Source: DASTPP01 sp035762175 (lineage in GTDB: Bacteria > Myxococcota_A > Polyangia > Polyangiales > Polyangiaceae). From it: DNA of 41,415 bases. Of the stretch, positions 41,388 to 41,415 are shown one piece after another. Made by a program: the position numbers and the translations under genes. Position 1 is the first letter of the stretch. Every line of letters begins with the position of its first letter. The notes below the pieces were generated by a model, which saw only the letters and a program-made list of their open reading frames with translations, had not been told where the DNA came from and did no database searches. The stretch is taken from assembly GCA_035762175.1 (NCBI GenBank), contig DASTPP010000430.1:1-41415 (forward strand), in the 5' to 3' direction.

Positions 41388-41415
41388 AGCCCATCCTCCT
41401 GGGGGACAAACCGTC

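Overview
The window is very GC-rich DNA with long overlapping shadow reading frames. Its lipoproteins, Ser/Thr kinase with PEGA tail, FecR-VIT-VWA protein, HYR/DUF4215 surface proteins and RsbR-like GAF-PAS-STAS protein are what one expects of a large-genome myxobacterium (phylum Myxococcota, probably Polyangiales/Sorangiineae). That placement is an inference from gene style, not from a marker gene. No rRNA, tRNA, CRISPR array or intact mobile element was seen.

Layout. 1-4.0 kb: the 3' part of an RND efflux pump gene, an M28 peptidase lipoprotein, and a convergent Cys-rich lipoprotein. 4.4-9.4 kb: a GAF-PAS-STAS stress-signalling protein read from a GTG with no ribosome binding site, a two-gene operon of a D12-class DNA adenine methyltransferase and an ATP-grasp ligase, and an unrecognised gene with a frameshift at a C7 run. 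9.9-14.1 kb: a VOC protein, a collapsed cysteine dioxygenase/FAD-NAD(P)-binding pseudogene, and the sulfate-activation operon cysD-cysNC. 14.5-15.1 kb: remnants of ISAs1-like and IS1380-like transposases. 15.4-25.4 kb: a 1534-residue FecR-VIT-VWA-TPR membrane protein, a KdpE-type fragment, a Ser/Thr kinase, a small lipoprotein, and a family-39-type glycosyltransferase.

25.7-41.4 kb is an accessory island of mostly exported proteins, all on the minus strand. It holds two long paralogous lipoproteins with Asn-ladder pentapeptide repeats, a propeller-like centre, HYR domains and a DUF4215 domain. Between them lie a secreted protein ending in a glycine-rich domain very like that of animal ALK/LTK receptors, a lectin-like lipoprotein, an MNT-HEPN nucleotidyltransferase fused to a KAEGLREG-repeat tail, a short AraC-type HTH protein, a small exported protein, and two IS630 transposase remnants. 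One remnant is fused to the 5' leader of a secreted-protein gene.

The most striking non-coding signal is a bipartite motif, TGGTGG - exactly 18 nt - GCAT(A/G), with an A-run 11-14 nt upstream. It occurs seven times from 22.8 to 37.9 kb, always on the minus strand; four copies lie 26-45 nt before start codons of island genes. It looks like the promoter of a shared regulon. A second signal is a 42-bp-period array (four helical turns) of degenerating palindromes upstream of the MNT-HEPN gene.
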